A DNA stretch of 64,000 bases from Shimia sp. Its GTDB lineage: Bacteria; Pseudomonadota; Alphaproteobacteria; Rhodobacterales; Rhodobacteraceae. The notes beneath the pieces were generated by a model that worked only from the letters and a program-made list of their open reading frames with translations, did no database searches and was not told where the DNA came from. Numbering within the stretch: the stretch's first letter is position 1; every line of letters begins with the position of its first letter. Shown in pieces: positions 8,922-18,618 of the stretch. A program made the position numbers and the translations under genes. The stretch lies in NCBI RefSeq assembly GCF_022448905.1, contig NZ_JAKVCW010000002.1:372001-436000 (forward strand). The letters run 5' to 3'.

Positions 8922-11516
8922 ATGCCAGTAGTTGTCGTAGAATCCCCAGCCAAAGCCAAAACTATTAATAAATACCTTGGCTCGGACTACACAGTATTAG
9001 CCTCCTACGGCCACATCCGCGACCTGCCCGCCAAAAACGGCTCGGTGGATCCGGACAACGATTTTGACATGCTGTGGGAGATCGCCAACAACTCCCGCCC
9101 TCATGTCAAAGCCATTGCCGACGCTCTGAAAAACGACAACGAACTGATCCTCGCAACCGACCCTGATCGCGAAGGCGAAGCGATCAGCTGGCACCTCGAG
9201 GAAGCCCTGCGCAAGCGCCGCGCCATCAAGAAGGACACCAATGTGTCCCGCGTGGTGTTCAACGCGATCACCAAATCCGCCATCACCGAGGCCATGCAAA
9301 ACCCGCGTCAGGTGGATCAACCGCTGGTGGACGCCTATCTGGCCCGCCGCGCACTCGATTACCTTGTCGGCTTCAACCTCTCTCCCGTGCTGTGGCGCAA
9401 ACTGCCCGGCGCGCGCTCTGCAGGCCGCGTACAGTCGGTCTGCCTGCGCCTGATCGTGGAGCGCGAGATGGAAATCGAGGCGTTTAACGCCCGCGAATAC
9501 TGGTCCGTAAAGGCCCAGCTTTCCACGCCCCGCAACCAAGAGTTTGAGGCCCGCCTCACCGTGCTGGGCGGCGAGAAGCTCGACAAATACGCGCTGGAAA
9601 ACTCCACCGCCGCTGAACTCGCTGTGCAAGCGATCCAAAGCCGCGACCTGTCTGTGGCCCGCGTGGAGGCCAAACCCGCCTCCCGCAACCCGTCCGCGCC
9701 GTTTATGACCTCGACCCTTCAGCAGGAAGCCAGCCGCAAATTTGGCATGGGCGCAAAACACTGCATGAGCACCGCCCAGCGCCTCTATGAGGCCGGCTAC
9801 ATCACCTATATGCGGACCGACGGCATCGACATGGCGCCGGAGGCCGTACAGGGCGCGCGCGACGCCATCGAAGCGCTCTACGGCAAGGACTACGTGCCTG
9901 CCAAGCCCCGGATTTATAAGAACAAAGCCAAGAATGCTCAGGAAGCGCACGAGTGTATCCGCCCCACGGATATGATGCGCAAGCCGTCTGACCTGAAGGT
10001 CTCTGAGGACGACCAGCGCAAGCTCTACGACCTGATCTGGAAACGCACCCTGGCCTGCCAGATGGAAGGCGCCCGCATGGAGCGCACCACCGTGGACATC
10101 GCCTCGCAAGACAAGCAAATTGAGCTGCGCGCCACCGGTCAGGTGGTGCTGTTTGACGGCTTCATGCGCGTTTACGAAGAAGGCCGCGACGATCAGGTTG
10201 TGGATGATGACGACGGCAAGCGTCTGCCACAGATCATGCAGGGCGAAAACATCGCCAAAAACGCCGTCTCCCCGGAGCAGCACTTCACCCAGCCTCCGCC
10301 CCGCTACACCGAGGCGACGCTGGTAAAAAAAATGGAAGAGCTCGGCATCGGCCGCCCCTCCACCTACGCATCGGTGATCACCACCATCCAAGACCGCGAC
10401 TACGTCCGAAAAGAGAAAAACCGCCTCTTCCCTGAGGACAAAGGCCGCATCGTGACGATCTTCCTGGTGAATTTCTTCCGCAAATACGTCGGCTATGAGT
10501 TCACCGCCAACCTCGAAGAAGAGCTCGATGACGTCTCCGCCGGCGACCGCAACTACAAAAACGTGCTGTCCCGCTTCTGGAAAGATTTTCATGCGGCCAT
10601 CGCCGAAACCAGCGATCTGCGCATCTCCGAGGTGCTCGACATCCTCGACGACGCGCTAGCGCCTCAATTGTACCCGCCGCGCGAAGACGGCACCGACCCG
10701 CGCGTCTGCCCCAAATGCGGCGCAGGCCAGCTGCACCTGAAAACCTCCCGGACCGGCGGCTTTGTCGGCTGCGGCAACTACCCGGAATGCAACTACACCC
10801 GTCCTATCTCCGGCGAGGGTGCAGAAGGCTACGAAAAAGTGCTGGGCGAGGACGATGGTGACGAAATCCATCTGAAATCCGGCCGTTTTGGCCCCTACGT
10901 GCAACGCGGTGAAGCCACACCGGAAAACAAAAAGCCGCCGCGTTCTTCTCTGCCAAAACAAGGCAAAGAGTTCCTGCCCGGTTGGGGGCCCAACGAGGTC
11001 ACCCTGGAACAGGCTGTCACCTTGCTGACCCTACCGCGCGAGATTGGCATGCACCCGGACGGCGGCGTGATCGCGTCCAATCTGGGACGCTTTGGCCCCT
11101 ACATCATGCACCAACTGCCTGACGAGGAAAAACCGGTCTACGCCAACCTCAAAGACACGCTCGACGTGTTTGAGATCGGCATGAACCGCGCCATGGAAAT
11201 GATCACTGAGAAGCGTAACAACCCGGGCCGTGGTCGCCGCGCCGCCGCCAAGGCTTTGCGTGAGCTCGGCGAACACCCCGATGCCGGTGGTCCGGTCAAC
11301 ATCATGGACGGCCGCTATGGCCCTTATGTGAAATGGGAAAAAGTCAACGCCACGATCCCCAAAGAGATCGATGTGAAAGACGTGACCATGGAACAGGCTG
11401 TGGAATGGATCACCGAAAAGGCGGGTAAGAAACCGGCCAAAAAGAAAGCCGCTGCCAAGAAAAAACCGGCAGCAAAAAAGAAGGCACCCGCCAAAAAAGC
11501 CGCTGCCAAGAAATGA
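8922..11516 (+). CDS. topA: DNA topoisomerase I
   Basis: A type IA topoisomerase that relaxes negative supercoils. In order, the 864 residues hold an N-terminal Toprim domain (VVVESPAKAKTINKYLG, and DPDREGEAISWHL with the metal-binding acidic residues), the catalytic-tyrosine segment ITYMRTDGIDM near residue 295, a zinc ribbon (CPKCG...CGNYPEC, about 590-625), further topoisomerase C-terminal repeats, and an extreme Lys/Ala-rich tail of KKA repeats probably used for nonspecific DNA contact. It is followed immediately by a strong terminator. Confidence 0.97.
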   Translation: MPVVVVESPAKAKTINKYLGSDYTVLASYGHIRDLPAKNGSVDPDNDFDMLWEIANNSRPHVKAIADALKNDNELILATDPDREGEAISWHLEEALRKRRAIKKDTNVSRVVFNAITKSAITEAMQNPRQVDQPLVDAYLARRALDYLVGFNLSPVLWRKLPGARSAGRVQSVCLRLIVEREMEIEAFNAREYWSVKAQLSTPRNQEFEARLTVLGGEKLDKYALENSTAAELAVQAIQSRDLSVARVEAKPASRNPSAPFMTSTLQQEASRKFGMGAKHCMSTAQRLYEAGYITYMRTDGIDMAPEAVQGARDAIEALYGKDYVPAKPRIYKNKAKNAQEAHECIRPTDMMRKPSDLKVSEDDQRKLYDLIWKRTLACQMEGARMERTTVDIASQDKQIELRATGQVVLFDGFMRVYEEGRDDQVVDDDDGKRLPQIMQGENIAKNAVSPEQHFTQPPPRYTEATLVKKMEELGIGRPSTYASVITTIQDRDYVRKEKNRLFPEDKGRIVTIFLVNFFRKYVGYEFTANLEEELDDVSAGDRNYKNVLSRFWKDFHAAIAETSDLRISEVLDILDDALAPQLYPPREDGTDPRVCPKCGAGQLHLKTSRTGGFVGCGNYPECNYTRPISGEGAEGYEKVLGEDDGDEIHLKSGRFGPYVQRGEATPENKKPPRSSLPKQGKEFLPGWGPNEVTLEQAVTLLTLPREIGMHPDGGVIASNLGRFGPYIMHQLPDEEKPVYANLKDTLDVFEIGMNRAMEMITEKRNNPGRGRRAAAKALRELGEHPDAGGPVNIMDGRYGPYVKWEKVNATIPKEIDVKDVTMEQAVEWITEKAGKKPAKKKAAAKKKPAAKKKAPAKKAAAKK

Positions 11517-11518
11517 AA

Positions 11519-11545
11519 AAGGCCCCGCTACGGGGCCTTTTTTTT
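11519..11545 (+). terminator. Intrinsic terminator of topA
   Basis: AAGGCCCCG-CTA-CGGGGCCTT followed by a T run; it starts a few bases after the topA stop codon. Confidence 0.92.
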
Positions 11546-11563
11546 CGCGCCAAGCACCCTGCC

Positions 11564-12154
11564 CTATTTCGGTTCGAACGCCGCCCCCATCAGCCGATTG
11601 AGAACGCCTTCAAACACAGTTGGGTCCGCTCCCGATTGCGCAACCTCCAGTGCGGCACGATCAAACGCTGCGGACAGCACCACCGCCATTGCGGCAAGCG
11701 TCTCTTCATCGTGATCGGGATGCGCGGCCTTCAGCCCCACTAAGAGCGATTGCCGCCCACCGCCTGCGTCGATCCGATCCATCTCAGCCGCCCCGAGCAC
11801 CGCAGGCCCATCAACAAGCAACAACTGCGCCCGCGCCGCATCGCTCATCGCGTCAAAAAAAGCACGGCTGCCTTCCGCAAGCGCATCCAGCGTGTCCACT
11901 GTGGTGCTGGCCGTATCAATGACTTCGGTTACCGCTTGCGCTTCTGCTTCCACAACCGCCCGAAACAAGGCCTGTTTGTCCTCAAAGTGATGGTACAGCG
12001 CCCCGCGCGTCGCCCCGGCCATGCGTACAATCTCGGGTGTGCTGGCCTCCGCGTATCCCTTCTCCACAAACAGCGCACGAGCGGCCTCAATCAAACGCGC
12101 ACGCATCTGCGCCCGTCTTTCGGCATTGGGAGTCCGGGTTGATTTTTCTTGCAT
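11564..12154 (-). CDS. TetR family transcriptional regulator
   Basis: A 196-residue repressor-type regulator. The N-terminal helix-turn-helix is visible in ARALFVEKGYAEASTPEIV followed by RGALYHHFEDKQALF, which is canonical for the family. The variable C-terminal ligand domain (about residues 75-196) gives no hint of the effector. The ATG at 12154 (MQEKSTRT) is chosen; the frame is open to 12226 but would overlap the putative operator. It is divergent from a VOC-family gene with a perfect palindrome between them, which suggests it controls itself and that gene. Confidence 0.9.
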   Translation of the reverse strand: MQEKSTRTPNAERRAQMRARLIEAARALFVEKGYAEASTPEIVRMAGATRGALYHHFEDKQALFRAVVEAEAQAVTEVIDTASTTVDTLDALAEGSRAFFDAMSDAARAQLLLVDGPAVLGAAEMDRIDAGGGRQSLLVGLKAAHPDHDEETLAAMAVVLSAAFDRAALEVAQSGADPTVFEGVLNRLMGAAFEPK

Positions 12155-12180
12155 ACATACGGCCTGTTTGTTTATTACAT

Positions 12181-12193
12181 ACATACTGTATGT
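12181..12193. promoter_or_regulatory. Palindrome, probable TetR operator
   Basis: ACATACTGTATGT is a perfect 6+1+6 palindrome between the divergent TetR and VOC genes; the motif CATACATAC recurs at its left edge and again at the TetR start codon. Confidence 0.55.
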
Positions 12194-12215
12194 TTTTACC
12201 AAGGAATCGCTGACA

Positions 12216-12641
12216 ATGAAACCCACCCAGTTTTACCCCGTCCTGCAAACCAACGATGTGGCGGGCACCGCAGCCTTCTACGAAACCCATTTTGGCTTTT
12301 CACAAGCCTTCACCTCCGATTGGTATGTTCATTTGCAAAGCAACGCTGATCCGTCTGTGAACCTCGCCATTCTGGACGGCACCCACGAAACCATCCCTGA
12401 CGTCGGACGCGGTCTCACCACCAGCATGTTGCTCAATTTCGAGGTTGAAGACGCCGCCGCGGAGTGCGATCGCCTGACCAAACTCGGCCTAGAAGTGGTC
12501 AAACCGCTGATCGATGAGGATTTCGGCCAGCGCCACTTCATCTTGCGTGACCCCAATGGCGTACTGATCGATGTGATCACCCCGATCCCGCCCAGCGCTG
12601 CCTTTGCCGCACAATACAGCGCCGATGCTCTGCCGGCCTGA
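12216..12641 (+). CDS. VOC (glyoxalase/bleomycin-resistance) family protein
   Basis: A 141-residue single-domain vicinal-oxygen-chelate protein with the paired beta-alpha-beta-beta-beta modules. The N-terminal FYPVLQTNDVAGTAAFYETHFGF and the C-terminal RHFILRDPNGVLIDVI are family hallmarks. Members are metal-dependent lyases, dioxygenases or antibiotic-binding proteins; the substrate is unknown. The ATG follows AAGGA at suitable spacing. It probably belongs to the regulon of the divergent TetR regulator. Confidence 0.88.
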   Translation: MKPTQFYPVLQTNDVAGTAAFYETHFGFSQAFTSDWYVHLQSNADPSVNLAILDGTHETIPDVGRGLTTSMLLNFEVEDAAAECDRLTKLGLEVVKPLIDEDFGQRHFILRDPNGVLIDVITPIPPSAAFAAQYSADALPA

Positions 12642-12788
12642 CACACAAGCATCTTCGCGGGCGCCCTGCCGTGCCCGCCCCACTACCCACAAACGCCCGT
12701 AGTAATACCGGACACCCCCTGCTGGCGTTGACTCATCTCCGCCCCGCCGTCACTACTCTCCCCAATTTCCGGATAAGGGGAGACATCC

Positions 12789-13511
12789 ATGAAAAAGGTA
12801 TATGCAAAGGCCGCTGAGGCGCTGGACGGCGTTCTGAGCGACGGCATGTTCATTGCCTCAGGCGGCTTTGGCCTCTGCGGCATTCCCGAGCTTCTGCTCG
12901 ACGCAATCAAAGACAGCGGCGTCAAAGACCTGACGTTTGCCTCCAACAACGCGGGCGTTGATGACTTCGGCATCGGCATCCTGTTGCAGACCAAACAGGT
13001 CAAAAAGATGATCAGCTCCTACGTGGGCGAAAACGCAGAATTCATGCGCCAGTACCTCTCCGGTGAGCTGGAGCTGGAATTCAACCCACAGGGCACCCTG
13101 GCCGAGCGCATGCGCGCTGGCGGCGCCGGTATCCCGGGCTTCTTCACCAAGACCGGCGTCGGCACCGTGATTGCCGAAGGCAAGCTGGAAAAGCAGTTCC
13201 CCACCGGTCCTGACGGCGCGATGGAAGACTACATCATGGAAGAAGGCATCTTTGCCGATCTCGCCATTGTGAAAGCCTGGAAAGCGGATGAAACCGGCAA
13301 CCTCGTGTTCCGCAAAACCGCCCGCAACTTCAACGCCCCTGCGGCCACCTGCGGCAAGATCTGCATCGTGGAAGTTGAAGAAATCGTGCCCACTGGCTCG
13401 CTGGACCCGGACAGCATCCACCTGCCCGGCATCTACGTGCACCGCATCATTCAAGGTGATCACGAAAAACGTATCGAACAGCGCACCGTACGCCCGCGTG
13501 AGGAGGCATAA
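12789..13511 (+). CDS. scoA: 3-oxoacid CoA-transferase subunit A
   Basis: Subunit A (240 residues) of succinyl-CoA:3-ketoacid CoA-transferase, which activates acetoacetate with CoA from succinyl-CoA. The family's CoA-transferase I signature is visible as [13 protein letters not shown] near residues 23-36. It is followed two bases later by subunit B, so the two are translationally coupled. The neighbouring accBC and acyl-CoA synthetase genes also concern acyl-CoA metabolism but are separately arranged. Confidence 0.94.
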   Translation: MKKVYAKAAEALDGVLSDGMFIASGGFGLCGIPELLLDAIKDSGVKDLTFASNNAGVDDFGIGILLQTKQVKKMISSYVGENAEFMRQYLSGELELEFNPQGTLAERMRAGGAGIPGFFTKTGVGTVIAEGKLEKQFPTGPDGAMEDYIMEEGIFADLAIVKAWKADETGNLVFRKTARNFNAPAATCGKICIVEVEEIVPTGSLDPDSIHLPGIYVHRIIQGDHEKRIEQRTVRPREEA

Positions 13512-13513
13512 TC

Positions 13514-14143
13514 ATGGCTTGGGATCGCAATCAAATGGCGGCGCGCGCCGCACAAGAACTGCAAGACGGCTGGTATGTGAACCTCGGCATCGGCATCCCG
13601 ACGCTGGTCTCCAACCACATCCCCGAAGGCGTCGAAGTCACGCTGCAATCAGAAAACGGCATGCTGGGCATGGGCCCCTTCCCGATCGAAGGTGAAGAAG
13701 ACGCCGACCTGATCAACGCCGGCAAGCAGACCATCACCGAACTGCCCCAGACCGCGTATTTTGACTCGGCGCAGTCCTTCGCGATGATCCGCGGCGGCAA
13801 AATCGCCATGGCCATCTTGGGCGCCATGGAAGTGGCTGAAAACGGCGATTTGGCCAACTGGATGATCCCCGGCAAGCTTGTCAAAGGCATGGGCGGCGCG
13901 ATGGATCTGGTGGCCGGCGTCGGCCGCGTGGTGGTTGTGATGGATCACGCCAACAAACACGGCGTCTCCAAAGTGCTGAAAGAGTGCACCCTGCCGCTGA
14001 CCGGCAAAGGCGTGGTCGACCGCATCATCACCAATCTGGGTGTGTTGGACGTGGTTGAAGGCGGCCTGAAAATCGTCGAATGCGCCGATGGTGTGAGCGA
14101 GGACGAACTGCGCGCCGCAACTGAAGCGACCATCGTGAACTAA
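13514..14143 (+). CDS. scoB: 3-oxoacid CoA-transferase subunit B
   Basis: Subunit B (209 residues) carries the catalytic glutamate that forms the glutamyl-CoA thioester; it is E47 in the segment [12 protein letters not shown]. The N-terminal [14 protein letters not shown] is the other conserved block. It pairs with scoA directly upstream. A terminator hairpin follows. Whether the physiological substrate is acetoacetate or another 3-oxoacid is not visible, though the A/B pair is closest in pattern to acetoacetate enzymes. Confidence 0.94.
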   Translation: MAWDRNQMAARAAQELQDGWYVNLGIGIPTLVSNHIPEGVEVTLQSENGMLGMGPFPIEGEEDADLINAGKQTITELPQTAYFDSAQSFAMIRGGKIAMAILGAMEVAENGDLANWMIPGKLVKGMGGAMDLVAGVGRVVVVMDHANKHGVSKVLKECTLPLTGKGVVDRIITNLGVLDVVEGGLKIVECADGVSEDELRAATEATIVN

Positions 14144-14166
14144 GCCTAACGCGGCGATAAAATCAC

Positions 14167-14197
14167 AAAGCCCTGCCAGATTTGGCGGGGCTTTTTT
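14167..14197 (+). terminator. Intrinsic terminator of scoAB
   Basis: AAGCCCTGCC-AGATTT-GGCGGGGCTT stem-loop with one wobble pair, followed by a T run on the plus strand. Confidence 0.85.
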
Positions 14198-14235
14198 GCG
14201 CTTGGACCCCAAGTAAATCGGGTTTGATCCAGCTT

Positions 14236-15528
14236 TTATATTCTCAATCGATTGAGGCCCTGACTTGACAAGGACCGGACGAGCTCTTCAGCAGTCACTT
14301 CCTGAACGGCTACGCCGGACCGAAGCGCAAGCGCAGCAGCCGCGCCTGTGGCCTGCCCCATTGCCATGCACTGTGGCATTCCGCGCACCGAAGCAAACGC
14401 CACAGAGTCTGCCGACAAAATGCGGCCGGCAAACATCAGGTTTGTAATCCGTTCCGGCACAAGCGATCGAAACGGAATAGTATAAAACTGACCGGGTTCG
14501 ATGGCCGCCAAATGCGTCATATCCCCTTCAGCGCGCATAACATCATCGATCGGGTTGTCGCAGGCCACAATCCCATCCCGGAACTTGGTCGCGTCCGCCA
14601 AGTCTTTCCCGGTCAACCGATACTGACCTTGCAGTTTCCGTGTCTCGCGCACCCCCACTGTAGGAGAGAGCATCGACATATGCGCCTTGTCAAAACCGGG
14701 GACATCACTCTTCAGGAATTGCGCCAACTTGTGACATCGTCTGCGCCCTTCCTGAGTTGCCGCGCTCACAGCAACAGGGTCTGTGCCGTCAACGCCCCGA
14801 ACATGCACGGAATTGCAAAAAACCGTGCCTTCGTGAAAGCCTCGCATCAGATACAGCTTTGCCAAGTCACTGTGTAGCCGACCCTCCGCAATCCCTTTCG
14901 CCGCAAACTTCTGAAAATACGGATCCGGATCAGCAAAGGCCCGGTTCCATTCCACCCCCACCATGAAGAACGAAATTGTCACGGCCATCATGTTTCCCGA
15001 CGCGTCGCCCAAGGCAAAGGGCACGCCCGCTTTGGCGGAGATATCGCCATCCCCGGAACAATCAATGACGATTTTTGGCTCAAGGCTGAAAGGTCCATGC
15101 CTATCACAGCATTGGACCAAAGAGATCGTGTCGCCATTCATTTCGGGGCTGACTGCGATTGCCCCTAATCGTGTCCGAACACCTGCTTCTTCAAGCATTT
15201 CAAACATTGTCAGTGTGGCAACGTCATGGTCATAGATGATTTCGGGACCGAAATTCTCCAACGTACAGTCCCGTTTTGCGGCCGCTGGGGGGACCATCTG
15301 TGTGAGCCGCTCCGTGAGTTCTTCAATGAGCCCGCCAATGATCTGATTCGTCGGGTAGGCGCCTCCCCAGGGCATCCCAGGACAAAACGCCATGACACCA
15401 CCGACCTTGCTTGTCGCCTCTAACAGTGTCACCTCAAGCCCTTGGCGCGCTGCCGCGATGGCGGCTCCAAAACCTGCCGTACCGCCTCCAATCACAAGAA
15501 CATCGGTTCGCTCTGTCCTGATCGTCAT
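14236..15528 (-). CDS. FAD-dependent oxidoreductase (FAD_oxidored type)
   Basis: A 430-residue flavoprotein with an N-terminal dinucleotide-binding fold, VLVIGGGTAGFGAAIAAARQ, followed by the VDCSGDGD-like second nucleotide block (here IDCSGDGDISAKAG) and a C-terminal FAGRILSADSVAF block that completes the FAD site. The pattern matches the FAD-dependent oxidoreductase family often found beside sugar or organic-acid catabolic genes; the substrate is not evident. The ATG at 15528 follows AAAGGACC. It is monocistronic and convergent with scoB. Confidence 0.85.
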   Translation of the reverse strand: MTIRTERTDVLVIGGGTAGFGAAIAAARQGLEVTLLEATSKVGGVMAFCPGMPWGGAYPTNQIIGGLIEELTERLTQMVPPAAAKRDCTLENFGPEIIYDHDVATLTMFEMLEEAGVRTRLGAIAVSPEMNGDTISLVQCCDRHGPFSLEPKIVIDCSGDGDISAKAGVPFALGDASGNMMAVTISFFMVGVEWNRAFADPDPYFQKFAAKGIAEGRLHSDLAKLYLMRGFHEGTVFCNSVHVRGVDGTDPVAVSAATQEGRRRCHKLAQFLKSDVPGFDKAHMSMLSPTVGVRETRKLQGQYRLTGKDLADATKFRDGIVACDNPIDDVMRAEGDMTHLAAIEPGQFYTIPFRSLVPERITNLMFAGRILSADSVAFASVRGMPQCMAMGQATGAAAALALRSGVAVQEVTAEELVRSLSSQGLNRLRI

Positions 15529-15642
15529 CTGAGGTCCTTTTGTCCAAGAAACGCATCTCACTCAACGATGAATAGCCCCTCGTTTCAAGTCGGGAAGACA
15601 CCAAAGCGCCGCCTGTAAAATCACCCTTTGGAAGGCACTTTT

Positions 15643-17118
15643 TTAGGAGTCGCCTCGCAACATCCCCCGCAATTCCGTCTTCAACACCTTCCCATAGTTG
15701 TTCTTCGGCAAGCGCTCCACCTGCACATAATCCTTCGGCCGTTTGAACCGCGCCATCTCCGTCAGACAATGCGCCTGCAACGCCGCCACATCCAGCGCGC
15801 CATCACAGACCACAAAGGCAACCACATCCTCGCCCCACTCCGGGTGCGGCCTGCCCACCACGGACACCTCCACCACAGACGGATGCGTCAGCAGCACCTC
15901 TTCCACCTCACGTGGATAAATATTGGTCCCCCCGGAAATGATCAGGTCTTTGGAGCGATCCTTCAGCGTCAGATACCCCGCGCCGTCCAAAACGCCCATA
16001 TCGCCCGTGTGCAGCCACCCGTCTTTCAGCGCCGCCTTCGAGGCCGCCGCGTTGCGCCAATACCCAGGCATTACCGCATCCCCGCGCGCAAGGATTTCGC
16101 CCACCTCACCCGCAGGCAAAAGCCCCGCCGAGCCACCAATCGCCAGCTCCACCACCGATTGCGCCCGACCAACCGACGCCAGCTGAGCCACATCCCCGCG
16201 CGCCACCTCATCTTTGCTCAACGCGGTGATGCACATCGGGCATTCACCCTGCCCGTAGATCTGCGCAAACACCGGCCCGAAGTGATCCACGGCCTCGCGG
16301 ATGTCCTCCACATACATCGGCCCGCCACCATAGACGACGGTGCGTAGTCCAGAGCCATCAGCGCCCATCGCCTTGGCGACCTGCGTCATGCGTTTCACCA
16401 TCGTGGGCGCAGCAAACATATGCACCCGCCCAAAATGCGCGGCGAGATCAAAAATCTCCGCCTCGTCAAAGCCGCCACTTTCCGGCACCACATGCCGCGC
16501 GCCTTTGAGCACATGCATCACGTTGTAGAGCCCGGCCCCATGGCTCATTGGCGCGGCATAAAGCGCTGTGTCCTCCGCGGTCACCTGATCCACATCGGCA
16601 AAATAGCTCATCGCCATGGCAACAAGCATGCGATGGGTGATCATCACGCCTTTGGGCCGTCCTGTTGTGCCGGACGTGTAAAACAGCCAGCACAGGTCAC
16701 CAGGCTTGCGGTCTACAATCGCTCCACCGTCAACGCGTTCCTCCGGTACCAAGGCGCAAGCCACGTCACAGACCTCCGAGAGATCTGTCTCAAAGCGTTC
16801 GGACACAAAACACAGCTGAGCCTCCGCATCCTGCAAAATCCACGCTGCTTCTTTCGGATGCAGCTTGGCGTTGATCGGGACCGCCACTGCCCCGGCTGCC
16901 CAAATGCCATAAAGCGCAATCAGATACTCGGGGCAATTTTTCATAAACACCCCAACCCGATCGCCAGCTTGCACCCCTTGTGCGTCCAGCCACTGCGCCA
17001 CCCCCAGCGCACGGCTCAGAAACCCGCCATAGGTCTCGACACAGCGCTGCCCCTCAAAAATCGCCTGCCGCTCCGGCGCACGCTGCGCCGCGCGCACCAA
17101 CCATGTCGCAATATTCAT
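15643..17118 (-). CDS. Acyl-CoA synthetase (AMP-forming)
   Basis: A 491-residue ANL-superfamily ligase that adenylates a carboxylate and transfers it to CoA. The P-loop motif is YTSGTTGRPKGVM (about residues 155-170), the second core motif YGGGPMYVEDI lies near 275, and the HTGDMG hinge motif and C-terminal NNYGKVLKTELR with the catalytic lysine are all present. The ATG at 17118 follows an unusually purine-rich GGAGAGGGGGGA ribosome site. Substrate class (short, medium or aromatic acid) cannot be read from the sequence. No partner genes are linked. Confidence 0.92.
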   Translation of the reverse strand: MNIATWLVRAAQRAPERQAIFEGQRCVETYGGFLSRALGVAQWLDAQGVQAGDRVGVFMKNCPEYLIALYGIWAAGAVAVPINAKLHPKEAAWILQDAEAQLCFVSERFETDLSEVCDVACALVPEERVDGGAIVDRKPGDLCWLFYTSGTTGRPKGVMITHRMLVAMAMSYFADVDQVTAEDTALYAAPMSHGAGLYNVMHVLKGARHVVPESGGFDEAEIFDLAAHFGRVHMFAAPTMVKRMTQVAKAMGADGSGLRTVVYGGGPMYVEDIREAVDHFGPVFAQIYGQGECPMCITALSKDEVARGDVAQLASVGRAQSVVELAIGGSAGLLPAGEVGEILARGDAVMPGYWRNAAASKAALKDGWLHTGDMGVLDGAGYLTLKDRSKDLIISGGTNIYPREVEEVLLTHPSVVEVSVVGRPHPEWGEDVVAFVVCDGALDVAALQAHCLTEMARFKRPKDYVQVERLPKNNYGKVLKTELRGMLRGDS

Positions 17119-17281
17119 AGCGGTCCCCCCTCTCCCCAACCTCAGCAAGCCGCAAGACCAGCCGCACTGCAATCCCGTAAAACCACCAGTGCCCGCCCCA
17201 TCCAAAAGGTAACGGCTTTTTAGCACTCTCATGCTCAGGTGACGCCGGAACTTAAATGCTCATTCAATTTTTGGAGTCACC

Positions 17282-17983
17282 ATGCAAAAATCCACGCTTT
17301 TTGCTGCCGCTCTCGCGGCCCTCGCCACCACAGCTTCGGCCGAAACGGTCAAACTGACCACGCTGGAATGGCCCCCATATGTGAACGCCGACGGCTCCGG
17401 CACATCGACGAACGCTGTCACCGCCGCCTTTGCCGCCGCAGGCGACGAGGTCGTGGCTGAGGTCTTCCCATGGAACCGCGCCGTGAACCTCGCCGCCAAA
17501 GATCCAAACTACCTGGGCCTTTACCCGGAATACTATGACGCCGGTGCCGACGCCGAAAAAGGCGGCGACCGCTGCGTCTACTCCGCCCCATTTGGCACCT
17601 CGCCGGTAGGCTTCATCCACCGCAAAGACAACGCCTTTAGCTGGTCCTCCCACGACGATCTCGGCAACTACCGCATTGGCGTGGTCGAAGGCTACATCAA
17701 CGAAGCCCGCTTTGATGCCATGGTTGCAGACGGCTCACTGAAAGTGGACGCAGGCCCAACCGACGCCTCAAACGTGGAAAAAGTCGCCGCCGGCCGCATG
17801 GACGCCGCCGTGATCGACCGCAACGTGTTTGAACATATGCTCGCCAGCGAGCCGCGACTGGCCAAACACGCCGACGCGCTGGTGTTCCACGAAACCCCAT
17901 TGGCCAACCACAACCTGCTGGTCTGTTTTGAAAACTCCGACGCAGGCCGCACCGCCCGCGACCGCTTCAATTCCGGCCTGTAA
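17282..17983 (+). CDS. Periplasmic solute-binding protein (SBP_bac_3 type)
   Basis: A 233-residue amino-acid-type binding protein with a signal peptide (ending ALATTASAE) and the family opening VKLTTLEWPPYVNADGSG, where the aromatic/proline pocket residues normally sit. No ABC permease or ATPase is adjacent, so it is an orphan binding protein and may serve sensing or a distant transporter. A strong terminator follows and separates it from the PAS-LuxR regulator just downstream. Confidence 0.85.
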   Translation: MQKSTLFAAALAALATTASAETVKLTTLEWPPYVNADGSGTSTNAVTAAFAAAGDEVVAEVFPWNRAVNLAAKDPNYLGLYPEYYDAGADAEKGGDRCVYSAPFGTSPVGFIHRKDNAFSWSSHDDLGNYRIGVVEGYINEARFDAMVADGSLKVDAGPTDASNVEKVAAGRMDAAVIDRNVFEHMLASEPRLAKHADALVFHETPLANHNLLVCFENSDAGRTARDRFNSGL

Positions 17984-18001
17984 GACAACCAATCACCACA
18001 C

Positions 18002-18031
18002 GACGGCGCGCGTAATAGGCGCGCCGTTTTT
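18002..18031 (+). terminator. Intrinsic terminator after the solute-binding protein
   Basis: CGGCGCGC-GTAATAG-GCGCGCCG followed by TTTTT on the plus strand. Confidence 0.9.
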
Positions 18032-18075
18032 CTTTGCGCCTTCCCCTTTGCGCACACCTGTGCCATCACTGCCCG

Positions 18076-18618
18076 ATGGAACTAAACGCCCTCGCCTTTG
18101 ATCACGCCCCTGTCGGGCTCTGCATTCTGGAAAACCGTATCATCCAGCGGGTGAACCTGCGGTTTGGTGAGATGTTTGGCATCGCGCCGGAAGGCTGCGC
18201 AAACCGCTCTATTGCTGACTTCTACGCCTCTGATGAAGATTTCCAGAAACTTGGCAAAAAGGTCTACACCACCATGGGCAACACCGGTCGCTATAGCGAC
18301 GAACGTGTGATGCAGCGCATGGACAAAACCCTTTTTTGGTGCCGCGTCCGGGGACAGTCCACGTCACCGGAAAGCCCTTTCTACAAAAGCGTTTGGTCTT
18401 TTGCTGACCTCTCTGAGGACCGCCCCGTTGTGGAACTCACCCAGCGCGAACGCCAGGTCGCCATTCTGACCTGCCGCGGCATGACCTCCAAAGAGATCGG
18501 GCTGGAGCTGGACCTGTCCTATCGCACGGTCGAAGAATACCGCGCCCGCCTTCTGCGCAAGTTCAATGCCCGCAAATTGGCCGAATTGGTGGCCAAACTG
18601 TCCGGAATGCCACTTTAG
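18076..18618 (+). CDS. PAS and LuxR-type HTH regulator
   Basis: A 180-residue regulator. The N-terminal two thirds resemble a PAS fold (ALAFDHAPVGLCILENRIIQ, then RFGEMFG). The C-terminal part is a LuxR/GerE helix-turn-helix: LTQRERQVAILTCRGMTSKEI followed by SYRTVEEYRARLLRKFNA. There is no receiver domain or acyl-homoserine-lactone domain. The PAS domain probably senses a small molecule or redox state. The stop codon TAG lies inside the left end of an inverted-repeat element, so the last residues may have been set by that insertion. Confidence 0.87.
   Translation: MELNALAFDHAPVGLCILENRIIQRVNLRFGEMFGIAPEGCANRSIADFYASDEDFQKLGKKVYTTMGNTGRYSDERVMQRMDKTLFWCRVRGQSTSPESPFYKSVWSFADLSEDRPVVELTQRERQVAILTCRGMTSKEIGLELDLSYRTVEEYRARLLRKFNARKLAELVAKLSGMPL

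Noticed and set aside
8997-10592. 531-codon minus-strand open frame opposite topA
   Set aside because: It is an antisense shadow of GC-rich topA codons; the plus strand encodes all topoisomerase I motifs, and the antisense product has no recognisable domain.
11400-11515. Lys-rich repeat considered as a separate repeat element
   Set aside because: It is the basic C-terminal tail of topoisomerase I, a common feature in the group.
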